Shown: one piece after another, positions 55,000 to 64,000 of the stretch
How positions within the stretch are numbered: position 1 is the first letter of the stretch
How the letters are laid out: each line of letters opens with the position of its first letter
DNA from: Agapetus fuscipes
Lineage: Eukaryota; Arthropoda; Insecta; Trichoptera; Glossosomatidae
DNA length: 64,000 bases
Direction: 5' to 3'
Assembly: GCA_951799405.1 (NCBI GenBank)
Contig: OX637338.1
Span: 20,409,297 to 20,473,296 of the forward strand
Notes under the pieces: generated by a model
What the model saw: only the letters and a program-made list of their open reading frames with translations
What the model was told of the DNA's origin: nothing
The model's database searches: none
Translations under genes and position numbers: made by a program

Positions 55000-55294
55000 A
55001 AGAAAGATTTCTCATCCCTCACTCGTGAAGGAAGCAATCGAAATACACAGGCATTCCAACTTCAAAAGAGATGACAGCTACAAACTTTCCAGTATATCGA
55101 GGCCAGTACTAACTTCTATGATCCACCCTTTCAGTAAATGGACGGTTTCGAACGAGGACATAATATCGTCCTTCTGTACAAGTGGAGCTATTGCGACATC
55201 TATGGAAGCATCACCGAAGGTGAATAAATTTACCTACAACCTTCGACCTCGAGCAAACAACAATAATTCCACAGTTCGTGTTTCTTCCTTGTAG
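55000..55294 (+). pseudogene. Penelope-like element, C-terminal remnant
   Basis: The plus frame reads KEAIEIHRHSNFKRDDSYKL, then SSISRPVL, which resembles the end of Penelope-type GIY-YIG endonuclease domains (EAIEI...NFNRD...LS...P-L). The reverse transcriptase is gone. A hairpin motif (55326-55356) follows at the position where other copies have their 3' end. Confidence 0.6.
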
Positions 55295-55309
55295 AAGACA
55301 CACGTCTCC

Positions 55310-55400
55310 TGAAGACACACGTCTCCTGAAGACGTCGGATATTACTCCGACGAAACGTAGAGAAAATCGTTCTTCTCTTTACACACGGTCAGTAACATCC
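55310..55400 (+). ncRNA. hammerhead-like hairpin motif of Penelope end
   Basis: CTGAAGA (55326-55332) is followed by a perfect 7-bp stem (55333-55339 with 55346-55352) and AAAC. Just upstream GAAGACACACGTCTCCT is tandemly duplicated. The layout recalls the catalytic core of a hammerhead ribozyme, which Penelope-like elements are known to carry. The stem register is off by one base and self-cleavage cannot be claimed. Confidence 0.4.
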
Positions 55401-55797
55401 GTTTTTTTTCATTCCAAAATATGTCTAACGACCGTAATCATAATTTTTAATCTTTAATTATTAACATCAACGTATGAAAATAATTGAAAACTTCGAAAAG
55501 AAAAAAACCTATTGAATTCCCTTGTAACCATGTTGTTGGTTTTTCTAGGTGAGGCTAAAACCTCTGTAAAGTTGCCTCTATTTCTTCCTGCCATTGCATG
55601 CTTCTTTCACTTTTTTTATACATTTCCATTGAATCAAAATGAAAAAGTTTTCCAAATGAAAAACAGGAATCTCCATAAAAGCCTGAATGTCAACAAAATA
55701 TATTAATCCCTTTCCATTGACATTTTTTAATAACTTCGCAGAGCCCTGTAACGATTCCACACTCTTCCTTTGAATGGCATCGTATGAAGTTACCATG
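55401..55797. other. unique AT-rich DNA
   Basis: No feature recognised. Confidence 0.4.
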
Positions 55798-56500
55798 ATT
55801 ATAAATATTTAAAAATATAAATGGTTAAACATTGTTTTAATTCACTTTATTTTATTTGTTTATGCTCGAATATTTTCGCCTAATGAGGCATCTTCAAGAG
55901 CAGAATGGTTACAAATATATTTTTATAAAATAATTTTCAAAACAATTTTCAAAACAACTTTTTTTCCAAAACAAAAGCAAAATTCATAGACAAAATTTTT
56001 TTTTTAAACACAAATGTAAGATTCAAAATAAATTATTGTTAGGTATAATGAAATTAAAAATTTTAATACAATAAAAATAAAATATGTTAGTTAAATTAAA
56101 ATAATAATAATATTAACAAATAAAAAACAAATTAATGCAATATTGGTGAAACATAGGGAATCTGCACATTCACTAAGTCTTTATTTTTATTTTTGTAGAT
56201 TTCCAACGCTTCCAGAGCCATCAGTCTCCTCACTTCACACTCAGAGTGCATTTCCTCTACATTGGTAATATCGAAAGTATGGTCTTTATCAATGCAATGG
56301 TCTGCCATCTCAGAGTATGCAGATAAGCCTCTGAGTGCTCTGGAATGTTCTTTAAATCTTGTGCGTACTGATCGTACTGAAATATTCGAGCATAAACAAA
56401 TAAAATAAAGTGAATTAAAACAATGTTTAACCATTTATATTTTTAAATATTTATAAAAATGGACTTTCACTGTGTTAACAGATCAACACTAAAAAATATT
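55798..56500 (-). mobile_element. Penelope-like element fragment with inverted ends
   Basis: About 78 bp at 55798-55877 (AAACATTGTTTTAATTCAC to GCTCGAATATTTT) recurs inverted at 56382-56456. The inner segment holds the GIY-YIG remnant. A third hairpin motif (TTGAAGA, stem, GAAA on the minus strand) lies at 55873-55898. Outside the right arm, text to 56500 matches 21439-21540. Inverted terminal arrangements are common for Penelope-like elements. Confidence 0.65.
56132..56410 (-). pseudogene. Penelope-like GIY-YIG endonuclease remnant
   Basis: The minus frame reads VRSVRTRFKEHSRAL, AEHCIDKDHTFD-like text (actual: MADHCIDKDHTFD) and LEALEIYKNKNKDLVN. These correspond to the middle and end of the GIY-YIG domain found at the C-terminus of Penelope-type polyproteins. 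The GIY...YIG start and the whole reverse transcriptase are missing. Confidence 0.75.
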
Positions 56501-56954
56501 ACCATGATTATTGTTCACTCTCCACTAGCCTTAGCCTCCTACTAGCGCGCCGGCTGGGTACACCACAGTTGTGCTTGCAGAGCGTGGTTCACGATCCAGT
56601 GCTTGCACTAGAGGTGCGAGTGGCCGCGCCTGGGATGAGGCTGCGCTCTCTGATGACGCGATAAGGGCAGTAACAATATTATCTCCCAGGTGGCGGACAA
56701 TCATTTTCACACTTTAACGTCGTAACGGATGAAGGTTTGTTGAGGCACGACGTTCCCACCCCGCAGGCTTGGGCCTCGAGCTCACAACAACTGATGGGGA
56801 AATGCATTAAGCATCGCATAGTGGAGCATTCTCTGCACCTCCGCGAGGTTCCCCAGCCTTCTATTATTGTGCGATCGGAACTAAATTATTGCTTTTGATT
56901 ATTTTTTTATTGAATTTGTATTACGGCTAATAAATTGTTCGGATCTGATTTTTT
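56501..56954. other. unique DNA with CG-rich island
   Basis: The stretch 56535-56870 is CG-rich with a GATAAG word. No frame was recognised. Confidence 0.4.
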
Positions 56955-57205
56955 GACATATAGATTGGGATGAGGCTGACCACCACTACTGTAAAAATTG
57001 GTTCACTTTGCCAAAGTCATCCCTGATTTCAGGGAAGGTCGGCAAAAGTTGCAGTTGCTATGTTCATTTGAGGTTTGGATTTTAATTTGTAAGTTCACAT
57101 GCAGTATTTGTAAGCGCAAACTAACTCGTGTTTGTTTTTGGGCATGCATTTAATAAGAATTTTAAATGTTAATATATCTTTTTAACTTAGATCACAGATT
57201 ATAGA
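56955..57205 (+). repeat. 3M module copy
   Basis: It runs from TTGACATATAGATTGGGATG to CTTAGATCACAGATTATAG. It is moderately diverged. Confidence 0.82.
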
Positions 57206-59043
57206 CTTGAAATGCAATCAGTTTTATCTGATGATTGGTATTCCACGTAACATAATACACATGAACAATACTGAGAACAGACTTGGATGCGATGAAGCTC
57301 ATGTGGGTAATGTATGTGAGCCGGGTCTCGCAGGCAGATCTGACGGACACGAATGCGTAGAGGAACAGGATTATGAAAAACAAACAATATCAAGCAAGGT
57401 TGCTGGGATCAGATTAGCGCGCCCTATCGCCAGCTCTGATCGCGTGTGTTCCCGGCGCATGAGGAACATGAGGCGCGGCAGGTTACAGGTGCGCGCGGGG
57501 CGAGAGGCTTTTATGGTTTTTATTGTTATTCGCGGTTATTCTCCCATTGTGTGGGCGCCTTGCAGTGGTGAGCCTCCTCTCCTCACCTCCACGCTGCTGC
57601 TTGTTCATTGCCGAGTTCCATCGTCTGCCAGCTCGGCCGCAGAGTAATCTGAAATCAATTATCTGCAGCTCGTGACTTACCATACCTCAAAACTCATAAA
57701 TTGAAAATCCGGCGTGGAGAGAGACAGCCCGGGGAGCGACCTAGGACAAGTCCACTGCCCTGGGCCAAGGGGACTTCTTCCTGACCCTCAGCTCATTATG
57801 ATTATTGACCAATGAAACATCAAAAAGAGGATTTTAAGGGTCGTAAAAAACGACTTTTTCATTTTAAAATGATCTTCTTCAGAAGGTTATCAAATACTTT
57901 GGTAATTTTTAAAGAACCGACAATGTACAATTAGAATGGAGTATGTTTTAGAAAAAAAAATGGTAAAGGTGGATACGAAATTTTGGAATCAGATGGCTTT
58001 ATGAAATACGTGTAATGGGAAATATGTTATGGATATCCAGCGCAGCAGATTATAACGTGCTGGGTCTACTGGATAGAGGTGTTTCTGTGAATTATCGCCA
58101 GGATAAGTTGAAGTGATAACTTCTTGTTTCTAGGATTCTCCTTGGTGATTGCTTTTAAGTCATCAGTGAGGAGAGAATAGTGCTCCGAGGACTAGTGGTC
58201 TGTCCACAGCTGCTCTGCACGGACTGCCTCAATAAACAAACGCCAGATAACATCGCTTCAAATTTTATTGTTGGCCGCGCGTCTGTGTGAGTGAAGCAGC
58301 CATGCCTGTGTGCGGGCAAGCCTTCAGGTGCGCTCGGGAGAGTTCGGGAGCGCTCGGCTTTCCCGCGCTCAGCCAAACCACAGACAAACCACGTGACAAA
58401 AATAAACAATTCTCGATCCCAGCAAAGCCCGAGAAAACTATCGGAAATTTGCAGTTGGGAAATCCCGACTTTCTAATGAGGTCGGAATTTTTTTAATTAG
58501 GAACTTCTTTCTTTGCGAGCAAACGTCAGACTTGCATTTGAACGCAACTAATAAAACAATATTTGTATGCCTTTTCCCTAGCAACCCGACACAGAAATGT
58601 CAGCTTGTCTTGTAATGAAAAAAATGTATGCTGATGAAAAAGAAGATTATTGTATAAGGACATTGTACAAAATGGATCTGAGAGATTTTGATAAAATGGA
58701 GCGCGTGTTTTACAAATAGCACCAAAAGTCACAAAAATGAAAATAAATAAACACAAAATAGCCTTGAGATGCGAGCAGGAGGAGGGAGGGGGAGATAGCA
58801 TCTGAGACCTAAATCAACATCCACAGAGATAGTGGCGCAAAGACAAACCCAGCCCTCAAATATTCCTACAGCCCACCGAGCTATTTATTTATGTGTGTTC
58901 ACGATTAGTGTGCGAGGGAAGTCGCCCTGGGCGCTATTGAGTAATCAGATTTTTAAACGTGTACTGCGTAATCTCGGTCTGCATTTATTTGTTTCCATTA
59001 ATCAGCGTCTCATTAAATACAACACAATCTCACGCGCGGGCAG
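57206..59043. other. unique DNA with CG-rich islands
   Basis: It includes a 146-codon plus frame (57207-57647) and shorter ones near 58280-58480, both over CG-rich blocks. None shows a domain or splice structure that would support a gene. Confidence 0.35.
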
Positions 59044-59263
59044 GGGCGCACCCAGGACCCGCGGCGGGGGAGGGTGCCATGGGCGCACCCAGGACCCGCG
59101 GCGGGGGAGGGAGCCATGGGCGCACCCAGGACCCGCGGCGGGGGAGGGTGCCATGGGCGCACCCAGGACCCGCGGCGGGGGAGGGTGCCATGGGCGCGCC
59201 CAGGACCCGCGGCGGGGGCGGGTGCCATGGGCGCACCCAGGACCCGCTGCGGGGGAGGGCGCA
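59044..59263 (+). repeat. 37-bp GC-rich minisatellite, six copies
   Basis: The unit starts GGGCGCACCCAGGACCCGCG and ends GGGTGCCAT. Units begin at 59044, 59081, 59118, 59155, 59192 and 59229 (last one truncated). Units differ by single substitutions. All six frames are open for part of the array, which explains the long apparent ORFs. Confidence 0.95.
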
Positions 59264-59367
59264 ATATCGCATACAGATAAAATAAAAAGCATCCAATTAC
59301 TTCAACGATAAAAAAATCCCCTGCATAATGCAAAATTTCACAAGTCAGCCGTAGTAAAAAACGTTTT

Positions 59368-59690
59368 TTTTTAAGAAATCCTGTGCGGGAGACTCCCTAG
59401 ATTTAGAGACTCTAGTGGTCTATGACACTTGTTGTAGTGCCGCAGAGGTGTACGAGCTTGGTCGTCGCTACAAAGCGCCAATACTCAAGCAAGACCCAGT
59501 TGCTGTAACGCTGGATGGACCTTTGGTGAGTGGTGACCGGTCATTGGTAAAGGTTTATGAATTTTTCAACCCAGCGAAGAGCAAATTTGAAAATATTAAT
59601 GGTATATTTTTTGTGCTCCGCGGGATTCGAACCCACAACCTTCCTATTCAGAGTCCGCAGTGTTACCACTGAGCTACGGACCGGTCCATG
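59368..59690 (-). repeat. S2 SINE with poly(A)-ended tail
   Basis: On the minus strand the head GGACCGGTCCGTAGCTCAGT (B box GGTTCGAATCCC) and body run into CACTACAACAAGTGTC, GGGAGTCTCCCGC and a run of A. The head is a good tRNA-like sequence. Confidence 0.83.
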
Positions 59691-60825
59691 AATCTCCGGT
59701 GAATGCACTCAATTCCTTTATAAGAAAGAAAAAACAAGTTAAAAAGAAAAAAACGAACAAATGCAGGTCAAAGAGCTCCTATTCATAGAATGTGCAGTGA
59801 TTTTAATAAATATTTTAATGATTTAGATTTGTTTAATAAGGGGAAATACTCCTTTAGGGGGGACTTGATGAAAACTATATATAAAATGTCTTTTACACCC
59901 AGTTTATAGGTGCTGATTGGGCTTTTTGTTCTTCTTTTTTATTCTTCTCTTTTTTCTTCTTTAACTTTTACATTCTTATGTTTTTCTTTGTTTACTCTTC
60001 TTGTTTCTCCTTGTTATTTTTGTTTCTTTTACTAATTTTATTACTTTTGAATTTTGACTTCCTCTACTTCTTTTATATTTTTATGTCAGCTACATTAAAT
60101 TTAAAATATATATGTGGGAAATTTTTAAGGATGTAGGCATTTTAAATTATATGTATCCACTTTTTTGTTTATTGCAACTGTGTCTGTATCTGTTTTTTCT
60201 CCTAATAAAGTAAAATAAAAAATAAAAAATAAAATAAAAAAAAGTTGATTTTTGATGAATAATTAAATTAATATAAATGGAAACATTTAAAAAAAAATCA
60301 ACATTATCCTCCCAGTAAGGAAAACTTAGTACCTAGGTAAAACCAAAATTTTAACCCCTTTTATTGCTCTATCTAATTTTGTTTAGACAGATATTTTATT
60401 AAATCCATTCATAATAGGGTTTAACTTACAAACTGTAATTTTCAAAAATGAATACAATTGTTAATATCATTATAAATACCCTCAACGATGCCTGTTCAAC
60501 AATGAGCCATACAAATGCGCTTATTCTGTTGTGCGCCTGAGAGCGTCCCTGGTGCTGGCGGACAAATCGCTTCCCGCGTCTGTTCTCAGATCAGCTGATA
60601 ACCTGCGCCCTGCTGTACCTGCCCCCCTCCCCTCCATGGACTCTTTCTTGGAGAACTGATAAAGAATCAAATTTAAAATTGGAGTTGTAGTTCCCGCCCA
60701 GGGCTGTATCGCTGCGCGCGCATCCTGCCGTATCTGCTGCTCAATCACACCAGCCCAGGGCTGCACCCTGCCTGCAGCCATCACTGCTGTCTGCATGCTG
60801 CTCCAGCAGGACGTCAGCTGCTTGT
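59691..60825. other. unique DNA; CG-rich toward the right
   Basis: AT-rich and T-rich low-complexity DNA to 60480, then a CG-rich block with a minus frame of 91 codons (60521-60796) of no recognisable family. Confidence 0.4.
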
Positions 60826-61206
60826 TGCTACCACTGTTGCCCTAGCCGTACGTCAGCTGCCTGCATGCTGCTCTAGCAGTACGTCAGCTGCCTGCATGCT
60901 GCTCCAGAAGGACGTCAGCTGCCTGCATGCTGCTCCAGCAGGACGTCAGCTGCCTGCATGCTGCTCCAGCAGGACCTCAGCTGCCTGCATGCTGCTCCAG
61001 CAGGACGTCAGCTGCCTGCATGCTGCTCCAGCAGGACCTTAGCTGCCTGCATGCTGCTCCAGCAGGACCTCAGCTGCCTGCATGCTGCTCCAGCAGGACG
61101 TCAGCTGCCTGCATGCTGCTCCAGCAGGACCTTAGCTGCCTGCATGCTGCTCCAGCAGGACCTCAGCTGCCTGTTGCTACCACTGCTGCCCTAGCCGTAC
61201 ATCAGC
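60826..61206 (+). repeat. 31-bp minisatellite with higher-order structure
   Basis: The unit starts CAGCTGCCTGCATGCTGCTC and ends CAGCAGGACNT, about ten copies. Variant units (GACGT, GACCTT, GACCTC) recur as a 93-bp trimer at least twice. Related words GTTGCTACCACTG and CCCTAGCCGTAC bracket the array on both sides (60826, 61170). Because 93 is divisible by three, a repetitive frame stays open; it is not evidence of a protein. Confidence 0.93.
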
Positions 61207-61266
61207 AAGATAATCAGCAACAGGGTTAAAACTCAATGGTTAAAACTCAATGTTTCATTCATCAAG

Positions 61267-61665
61267 TTTATACATCCTAATCTAATCTAATCTAATCTAA
61301 GTTGCAAAGATATGTTACATTGGAGATGTACATTACATGCGTTCTCACAACCAGACACATACAAGTCCGCGCTTGCACATGCCTCATGTGAACCTACAAC
61401 ATAAAAACCAAATCTCAAATGGACATACACCCTGCAACTCTTGCCGTCCTTTCCTGAGACAGGGGTGACATTGGCAAAGTGAACCATTTTTACAGCATGG
61501 GTGGTCAGCCGCATACCAACCTATAAGTCAAGGAACATACACGACAAATTACATTTTATACATCACTAAATAATAATATCTATGGACAACAAACAGAAAA
61601 CAAATTCCAATTTAATAAACCCTAGCCGCCCACATTACAGATCAACCGCCATTTGTTTCTGTCCT
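61267..61665 (-). mobile_element. RTE-A 3' end, interrupted
   Basis: It comprises a TCTAA microsatellite, the 3M module (to ~61535), the RTE-A 3' UTR remainder and the last codons of the ORF (61617-61665). Matching RTE-A text resumes at 62358 (TTACATACTTCTTTCATTTC), so the intervening DNA is an insertion. Confidence 0.85.
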
Positions 61666-61666
61666 A

Positions 61667-62357
61667 AAGCAGGGTTTACATTATATCACTTTTGAGGTAC
61701 ATCCAAAGTGAATCACTCAGAGTGAAATCATCCAGGGTGATCATCCTCGTTTACATATTTTCTACAGTTTGCTGGTTTCACCTCTCGTGCACAGTGCACA
61801 CTTCTTTCTGAATTTTTTATCTTGCAAAGTTCTGCCCCATAACGTGTTCTAATAGTTTTTATTTTTGCCTTGATGTCGAGTACAGTTAATCCAGGCAAAT
61901 TTAAATCGGCCAGCATTGAGGAGTACGCTTTTTCCCGTAGGTTAGTTTTGCTGTAATCACTGCATTTATTATTCCACAAGCACTCATACCGCTGGTAAGT
62001 TTCTAGAAATAGTTCCATGTGTTTATCTTGCCACTTGAATGACATTACCACGATGATAGGTATGCACAATATTTAAATCAAATAAAACTACCAAAACCCA
62101 AAACAATCAACTGGTGTTTGTGAAGTGAACAAACGTAATAAACAAAGTGTTTACATTTGTCATTGGGCCCTCACTCTCGATGAATCATCGCTTCGAGGAA
62201 CGACTCTTTCATCAAAAGTAGGACGGGGGTCGAAATATTTCATCCTTCATCTTAAGTGTACACTTTGGATGAAATCACAATGAAAGGCAATTTACACTTG
62301 TCACTTTCGATGATTCCTCCAAGATGATCATCAAAAGTGACAAATGTAAATGGGCCT
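61667..62357. mobile_element. MADF-carrying TIR mini-transposon
   Basis: The left end AAGCAGGGTTTACATTATAT and the right end (reversed) AGGCCCATTTACATTTGTC are imperfect inverted repeats followed by shared CACTTTTGA. Words of the type TCACTTT(T/C)GATGA recur in the subterminal DNA. The flanks read CTA (left) and TTA (right) where undisturbed RTE-A has CTTACATAC, consistent with a 3-bp duplication carrying one change. The only gene is an MADF protein; no transposase. Confidence 0.75.
61728..62045 (-). CDS. MADF-domain DNA-binding protein
   Basis: About 105 residues from the Met at 62045 (an upstream Met at 62069 is possible). The sequence SFKWQDKHMELFLETYQRY, CLWNNKCSDYSKTNLREKAY and DIKAKIKTIRTRYGAELCK has the three-helix pattern of an MADF (Myb/SANT-like) domain, with the typical spaced Trp/Tyr and the trihelix ending in a basic helix. 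In PIF/Harbinger-type transposons such a protein is the companion of the transposase and binds the ends. Here it stands alone inside the TIR element, on the minus strand. The C-terminal part is short, so it may be truncated. Confidence 0.75.
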   Translation of the reverse strand: MSFKWQDKHMELFLETYQRYECLWNNKCSDYSKTNLREKAYSSMLADLNLPGLTVLDIKAKIKTIRTRYGAELCKIKNSERSVHCAREVKPANCRKYVNEDDHPG

Positions 62358-62390
62358 TTACATACTTCTTTCATTTCATCCACGTCATTA

Positions 62391-62643
62391 TATCGCACGT
62401 TTAATAATAAAGAGAAATAACTCGAAAATTGGGAAAATCGAGATTTTGTAATAAAACGCAAGAACAATGCGAGAAGAATAGGTAGAATGCGACAGCCGTT
62501 CAATTTGGACGAATATGACCGAGATAAAACATCGGCCGCCTTTTTCATCCCATACAAGTTGTACTGGATGTCTGAACTTCAAACGTGATTTCCCAACATT
62601 CATGTTTTTTGAGTTATTGCTCTTTATTATTAAACGTGCGATA
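62391..62643. mobile_element. 253-bp MITE with TTA duplication
   Basis: The ends TATCGCACGTTTAATAATAA are perfect inverted repeats, extending to about 38 bp with two mismatches. TTA at 62388-62390 and 62644-62646 is a 3-bp direct repeat, as in PIF/Harbinger-type MITEs. The interior has no recognisable gene. Confidence 0.85.
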
Positions 62644-62646
62644 TTA

Positions 62647-63312
62647 TGTTTAATGAGTTAACATGAATAATCAGAACCGTACATGAAAGCCTTCGTGTGG
62701 TGGTCCTGTTGGTGAAATGATGATGTTCTAATGAAACGACAGTAACATCACAGTTACATTAGGAGGCTTACAAACTATACGAACATTTCAAACGAACATT
62801 ATAATATTTACACTGAGACCAACATCAACAGTCAACTTCGATTTTCCAAAGTTAGAAATAAAACACACAATGGATGTGTTATCAAGATCCCACACACATG
62901 CACGCCCTCGTGTGTGTGTGTGTGCGCCTGTGTGTGTGCAGTGTTGAGCGTTATCGAGATCAGATCTACAAGATAAGAAATGTATTCCCGGCGAGGAAAA
63001 AACCTCGGGCCTTATTCACAGACACGCAGAGCAGCGGATCATTCGCAGACTAACTAACACTCAATCACTGTGAATCAAAAACTGTTGCCTTTACAAATTG
63101 AGGACAAGGGATAGTACCAATGTTTTATTTGTACGTTGACTGACGAAAAATTAAAATGTTAGATGCTTTATTGGACCATACTCGTAAAAACAAAACTAGA
63201 TTCAAGTAGGTTCCTACATCACGCCGCAAGAGACTTTTCTCTAATGGTGACTCAAGCTCATCGTCAGCACCAGTACCCTCCCGTGTTTGAATATCCTCTT
63301 CTTTTGCTTTGT
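62647..63312. other. unique DNA with (TG)n
   Basis: A TG-rich run lies at 62910-62940. No gene was recognised. Confidence 0.45.
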
Positions 63313-63560
63313 TATGCGGCTGACCACCCATACTGTAAAAAATTGGTTCACTTTGCCAATGTCACCCCTGTTTGGGAAGGACGGCAAGAGTTGCAAGGCT
63401 TATGTTCATTTGAGATTGGGTTTTTATATTGTAGGTCCACAGGCGGCATGTGTAAGCGCGAAATTATACATATCTGCTTGTGGGAATGCATTTAATATAA
63501 ATCTTAAATGATATATATCTTTGCAGCTTAGATTAGATTAGATTAGATGCGAGAGACAGT
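63313..63560 (+). repeat. 3M module copy
   Basis: It runs from GTTATGCGGCTGACCACCC to GCAGCTTAGATTAGATTAG, with a five-base microsatellite (TTAGA) instead of the seven-base one. Its text is close to the 3M of the RTE-A copy at 42963. Confidence 0.85.
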
Positions 63561-64000
63561 GTTCACCAAAATTGTTAAAATTCATATAACAATCGAAGTA
63601 TGGAATATTTTAGGTTTTAGCTCGCGCTTTGACCTCTAATGTAGTAACTAATCCTCGACATCAGCCTATGTTCAAATCCCAAACTTCTAAATGTTAAGTG
63701 GAAGCGCTAAGCATTGAGCCAACGACCGGATATGAATGTTGACCCACGTGATCACACTTATCTCGCTTTAAAGAACTTAGATAAAAATTGTATAGGATTT
63801 AACCTTGTAACATGGCGGGCTATCTGCGCCAGAATCTGAGGCTTTCTGGGAAATTGTTATCAGCAGGCTGATACGCCAAACTAGTCCCTGTAACATCACT
63901 GCATAGATCCCACATTCATCAACATTTATGTTTCTCGCTTCAATCATTTTACCAAGCAACACCAGAGAAGTAACCAAAGGACCGGAGATCATTATTTTTC
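63561..64000. other. unique AT-rich DNA
   Basis: No feature recognised to the end of the window. Confidence 0.45.

Noticed and set aside
57207..57647. 146-codon plus frame
   Set aside because: No recognisable domain; competing minus frames over the same DNA; island composition explains its length.
58832..59333. Gly/Arg/Pro-rich frames of 90-160 codons
   Set aside because: Produced by the 37-bp minisatellite; several frames and both strands are open together.
60927..61229. Repetitive 100-codon protein
   Set aside because: It is the 31-bp array read in frame; there is no support outside the repeat.
1..64000. Endogenous viral elements or LTR retrotransposons
   Set aside because: No gag, integrase, protease or viral capsid/polymerase signature and no LTR pair was noticed.

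Overview
The window is AT-rich, intron/intergene-like eukaryotic DNA packed with nested transposable elements, most likely from an arthropod (probably an insect). This rests on the repeat inventory: RTE-like and CR1/jockey-like non-LTR retrotransposons, Penelope-like (GIY-YIG) remnants, an MADF-domain DNA transposon, hAT-like TIR elements and several tRNA/5S-derived SINEs. The species cannot be named from sequence alone. No convincing host protein-coding gene, rRNA gene or functional tRNA gene was found; the only long intact reading frames belong to retrotransposons.

Names used below. RTE-A is the element with the 1001-codon ORF at 13770-16775. RTE-B is the element with the 973-codon ORF at 45796-48717. 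3M is a ~250-bp module forming the end of the RTE-A 3' UTR and present about two dozen times alone. S1 is a tRNA-derived SINE with a GGTTCGAATCC B box. S2 is a SINE with a tRNA-like head, sometimes preceded by a 5S-rRNA-derived head. S3 is a SINE with a Leu/Ser-type tRNA head.

Layout. 0-7 kb: 3M, S1, S3 and 5S-S2 copies, an RTE-B 5' end and a divergent RTE remnant. 7.4-10.1 kb: a TAA-flanked TIR element carrying a chimeric RTE-A-tailed retrocopy. 10-13 kb: CG-rich patch, CR1-like LINE 3' ends, S3. 13.0-18.5 kb: RTE-A with a tandemly duplicated 3' UTR and, directly upstream, a second copy of the chimeric element. 19-24.4 kb: an hAT-type MITE, a large palindrome, a TIR element and Penelope termini. 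24.7-31.5 kb: a TIR element split by a 6.1-kb hAT-like element that is itself full of SINEs. 31.5-37.2 kb: single-copy CG-rich islands, a possible exon, two 5S-S2 SINEs and another RTE remnant. 37.8-38.7 kb: a CA-rich minisatellite. 39-45 kb: S1, jockey/CR1-like and RTE-A fragments. 45.8-49.1 kb: intact RTE-B with a perfect 11-bp target-site duplication. 49-59 kb: mostly unique DNA plus Penelope remnants. 59-61.2 kb: two minisatellites. 61.3-62.6 kb: an RTE-A tail interrupted by an MADF-encoding mini-transposon next to a TTA-flanked MITE.

How the parts relate. RTE-A supplies the 3' end shared by the 3M copies. The CR1-like LINE at 11.6 kb supplies one of the 3' tails of S2. S2 is modular: the same tRNA-like body continues into a CR1-type tail, a poly(A)-ended tail, or a whole S1 unit. 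The intact ORFs, perfect duplications and near-identical copies indicate recent activity of RTE-A and RTE-B.
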